DNA of 64,000 bases. Origin: Deltaproteobacteria bacterium (GTDB taxonomy: Bacteria; Desulfobacterota; Desulfuromonadia; Desulfuromonadales; BM103). Positions 62,053-64,000 of the stretch are shown piece after piece (positions within the stretch are counted from its first letter, which is position 1; every line of letters starts with the position of its first letter). The DNA lies in contig VAUL01000002.1 in assembly GCA_005774545.1 (NCBI GenBank), positions 146,256 through 210,255 of the forward strand, written 5' to 3'. A program made the translations under genes and the position numbers. The notes under the pieces were generated by a model. That model worked only from the letters and a program-made list of their open reading frames with translations, did not search any database and was not told where the DNA came from.

Positions 62053-63476
62053 GTCAGCCCATGAAGGAACCGCGGAAAAACGGCATGCCGGTCCTGTTGA
62101 TCGACGACGAAGAGTTGATCCTCAAGGCGTTCGGTCTGACGCTCAAGAGCGCCGGCTTCGATGATGTCCTGACCCTCAGCGACGGGCGCGAGGCGCTGGC
62201 GCTGCTGGCCTCGCAACCGGTCGGGGCGGTGGTTCTCGACCTGAACATGCCGCACCTGTCGGGTTTCGAACTGCTGCCGATGCTGACGCGCGATTACCCG
62301 CACGTTCCGGTCATCGTCGTCACCGCCAACGACGAAATCGCCACGGTGGTCGACTGCATGCGCGCCGGCGCCTACGACTACCTGGTCAAGCCGGTGGGGA
62401 GCAACCGGCTGGTGACCAGCGTCAGGAAAGCCCTGGAGATGCGCGGTCTTGCCAGCGAGCTGTCATCGCTCAAAAACCGCCTGCTCGACGATCAGCTCAA
62501 CCATCCCGAGGCCTTCGCCGCCATCGTTACCGGCAGCAAGAAGATGCGCGCCATCTTCCAGTACATCGAGGTCGTTGCCGGCACCCGCCAGCCGATCATG
62601 ATCACCGGCGAGACCGGGGTCGGCAAGGAACTGGTGGCCCAGTCGATCCACGCCCTCAGCGGGCGGTCGGGGAAGTTCGTCGCCGTCAACGTCGCCGGTC
62701 TCGACGACGCGATGTTCTCCGACACGTTGTTCGGGCACAAGAAGGGGGCCTTCACCGGTGCCGACCAGGCGCGCGAGGGGTTGATCGCCAGTGCCGCCCA
62801 GGGGACGCTGTTTCTCGACGAGATCGGTGACCTGGGTGAATCTTCGCAGATCAAACTGCTGCGCCTGCTCCAGGAGCAGGAGTACTATCCCGTCGGCTCC
62901 GACGCGGTGCGCAAGAGCGATGCCCGCATCGTCCTGGCGACCAACCACGATCTGAACGAACTGATCACCACCGGGCGCTTCCGCAAGGATCTCTACTACC
63001 GGCTCTTTGCCCATCGCATCCACATCCCGCCGCTGCGCGAGCGGCTCGACGACATCCCCCTGCTGGTCGATCACTTCCTCGGCGCCGCCGCCGCCAGCCT
63101 GCAGCGCAAGAAGCCGACCGCCCCGCCCGAACTGAACGTGCTTCTCTCGCTGTACCCCTTCCCGGGGAACGTGCGCGAACTCGAATCGCTGGTTTTCGAT
63201 GCGGTCGCCCGCCATGGCGGGGGCGTGCTGTCGATGGAAAGCTTCAAGGCGGTGATCGGCGAAAACCGGCCGGTCACCCCGGGCGCCGGCGCGACCGGCG
63301 GTGATGGCGGGGAAACGGTGCTGACGTCCCTGTTCGGACACTTCCCGACGATCGCCGAGGTCGAGGAGTATCTGATCGAGCAGGCGCTGAGGATGTCGAA
63401 AGGGAACCAGGGGATGGCCGCCGGACTGCTCGGCATCGGTCGGCAGACGCTGAACAAGCGGCTCAATAAAGGGTGA
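62049..63476 (+). CDS. Sigma-54-dependent NtrC-family response regulator
   Basis: Transcription activator of 475 residues working with the kinase encoded upstream. The receiver domain (12-125) has phospho-acceptor Asp64 in VVLDLNMPHLSG. The AAA+ domain (about 160-385) has Walker A GETGVGKE (187-194), the sigma-54-contacting loop GAFTGA (233-238), Walker B GTLFLDEIGD and GNVRELESLV. A Fis-type helix-turn-helix ends the protein (ALRMSKGNQGMAAGLLGIGR). It needs the sigma-54 factor whose gene is at 12356. Target promoters were not found in this window. Confidence 0.95.
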   Translation: MSQPMKEPRKNGMPVLLIDDEELILKAFGLTLKSAGFDDVLTLSDGREALALLASQPVGAVVLDLNMPHLSGFELLPMLTRDYPHVPVIVVTANDEIATVVDCMRAGAYDYLVKPVGSNRLVTSVRKALEMRGLASELSSLKNRLLDDQLNHPEAFAAIVTGSKKMRAIFQYIEVVAGTRQPIMITGETGVGKELVAQSIHALSGRSGKFVAVNVAGLDDAMFSDTLFGHKKGAFTGADQAREGLIASAAQGTLFLDEIGDLGESSQIKLLRLLQEQEYYPVGSDAVRKSDARIVLATNHDLNELITTGRFRKDLYYRLFAHRIHIPPLRERLDDIPLLVDHFLGAAAASLQRKKPTAPPELNVLLSLYPFPGNVRELESLVFDAVARHGGGVLSMESFKAVIGENRPVTPGAGATGGDGGETVLTSLFGHFPTIAEVEEYLIEQALRMSKGNQGMAAGLLGIGRQTLNKRLNKG

Positions 63477-63519
63477 CGGTGGTGCTGAGTGCCGGGCGGG
63501 GCGGGGTGATGGAGTCCGC

Positions 63520-64000
63520 CTAGAAATACGCCCGCATCGTGAATTTGCCGAACAGCATCGGCCAGCCGGCGATGAGGACTAGCCCGGCGAGGAAAACCAG
63601 TCCGGCCGTCAGCCAGCGCCGCTCGATGGCGGCGAGCCGTCCGGCGAAGGCGGGGAGGGGGCGCAGTGCCGCCAGCAGTTGGGGAACCAGCCCGCAGAGC
63701 ACGGCGCCGAGCAGGCAGGCATAGAGCGGGTAGCCGATGAACTGGTAGCGTCCCTGCAGCAGGTCGAAAGGGCAGTGATGATTCGGCAGCCGGTAATGGT
63801 AGATTGAGATGAAGGTGACCACCGCCGCCAGGGCGATGGCGCCGAATGCCACGGCGGTCGCCGCCAGCAGCGTCCGCCACCCCCAGCCCGGGAGGCGGCG
63901 GCAGATCAGCAGCAGGACCGCAAACCACCCCGCCGCCGCGTAGAAGGCGATGATCATCGGCCGCAGCGGCAGTGCCGCCAGTTCCGCCGCCACCCCCGTC
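63520..64000 (-). CDS. Hypothetical membrane protein (partial, N-terminus outside window)
   Basis: The minus-strand frame is open to the window edge and encodes at least 160 residues with four hydrophobic helices. Recognisable stretches are GWFAVLLLICRRLPGWGW, GRYQFIGYPLYACLLGAVL and GLVFLAGLVLIAGWPMLFG. It ends FTMRAYF. The pattern is of a small integral membrane protein, but I cannot assign a family. It is convergent with the response regulator gene, 43 bases away. Confidence 0.6.
   Translation of the reverse strand, partial: TGVAAELAALPLRPMIIAFYAAAGWFAVLLLICRRLPGWGWRTLLAATAVAFGAIALAAVVTFISIYHYRLPNHHCPFDLLQGRYQFIGYPLYACLLGAVLCGLVPQLLAALRPLPAFAGRLAAIERRWLTAGLVFLAGLVLIAGWPMLFGKFTMRAYF

Noticed and set aside
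63483..63515. A further repeat copy after the response regulator
   Set aside because: Only a degenerate half (GTGCTGAGTGCCGGGC) is present with no inverted partner, so it is not listed as a feature.

Overview
The window reads as chromosome from a GC-rich Gram-negative bacterium, most likely a member of the Desulfuromonadales (Geobacter and relatives). The reasons are the Kdo and Lpt lipopolysaccharide genes, a sigma-54 (rpoN) cluster that also holds hprK and a mannose-family PTS, the order ilvD-ilvB-ilvN-ilvC-psd-pssA, and a cyclic-di-nucleotide riboswitch of the kind common in that group. The taxonomic call is inference from gene content. No tRNA, rRNA or CRISPR array was seen.

Layout. 1-1746: minus-strand genes for an MFS exporter (cut by the window edge), an RRM RNA-binding protein, a 48-residue basic protein and a ferritin-like protein. 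1981-5477: carB and a small unknown gene. 5583-14486: kdsB, pyrG, kdsA, kdsD, kdsC, lptC, lptA, lptB, rpoN, hpf, that is Kdo synthesis, LPS transport and sigma-54. 14577-21294: ptsN, hprK, rapZ and a complete PTS (IIA, IIB, IIC, IID, HPr, enzyme I). 21364-26409: metK, a glycosyltransferase, a thioesterase, a glycine-zipper lipoprotein and ahcY. 26506-28798: lptG and lptF on the minus strand, divergent from 29009-37159: rpsB, tsf, pyrH, frr, a ferredoxin, uppS, cdsA, dxr, rseP, tsaB. 37350-44300: a DUF465-type protein, then branched-chain amino acid synthesis (ilvD, ilvB, ilvN, ilvC) joined to phosphatidylethanolamine synthesis (psd, pssA).

44344-52201 is the most unusual part. A sigma-70-like promoter is followed by a GEMM-I type cyclic-di-GMP riboswitch whose 3' side overlaps a strong terminator. 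It precedes a three-gene run that starts with a 2057-residue secreted protein. That protein has a transglutaminase-like fold without the catalytic cysteine, Ig-like modules, and a C-terminal alpha/beta hydrolase. Two smaller exported proteins of unknown function follow. Part of this run is AT-richer than the rest of the window.

52202-59085: a 600-base non-coding, hairpin-rich stretch, then a minimal polysaccharide export set (Wza-type lipoprotein, Wzc-type tyrosine autokinase, PHP-type tyrosine phosphatase, UDP-glucuronate decarboxylase) and a Mip-type prolyl isomerase. 59140-63476: a broken ISL3 transposase, then a six-helix membrane histidine kinase and an NtrC-type sigma-54 activator. The window ends in an unknown membrane protein on the minus strand.

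Cross-cutting signals: a dispersed inverted-repeat family of about 70-90 bases (five copies), one copy lying in frame inside the tyrosine phosphatase gene; three envelope genes (lptC, lptF, uppS) that look leaderless; an apparent AUU start for cdsA; and UUG starts in UUGA overlaps for lptB, rseP and tsaB.
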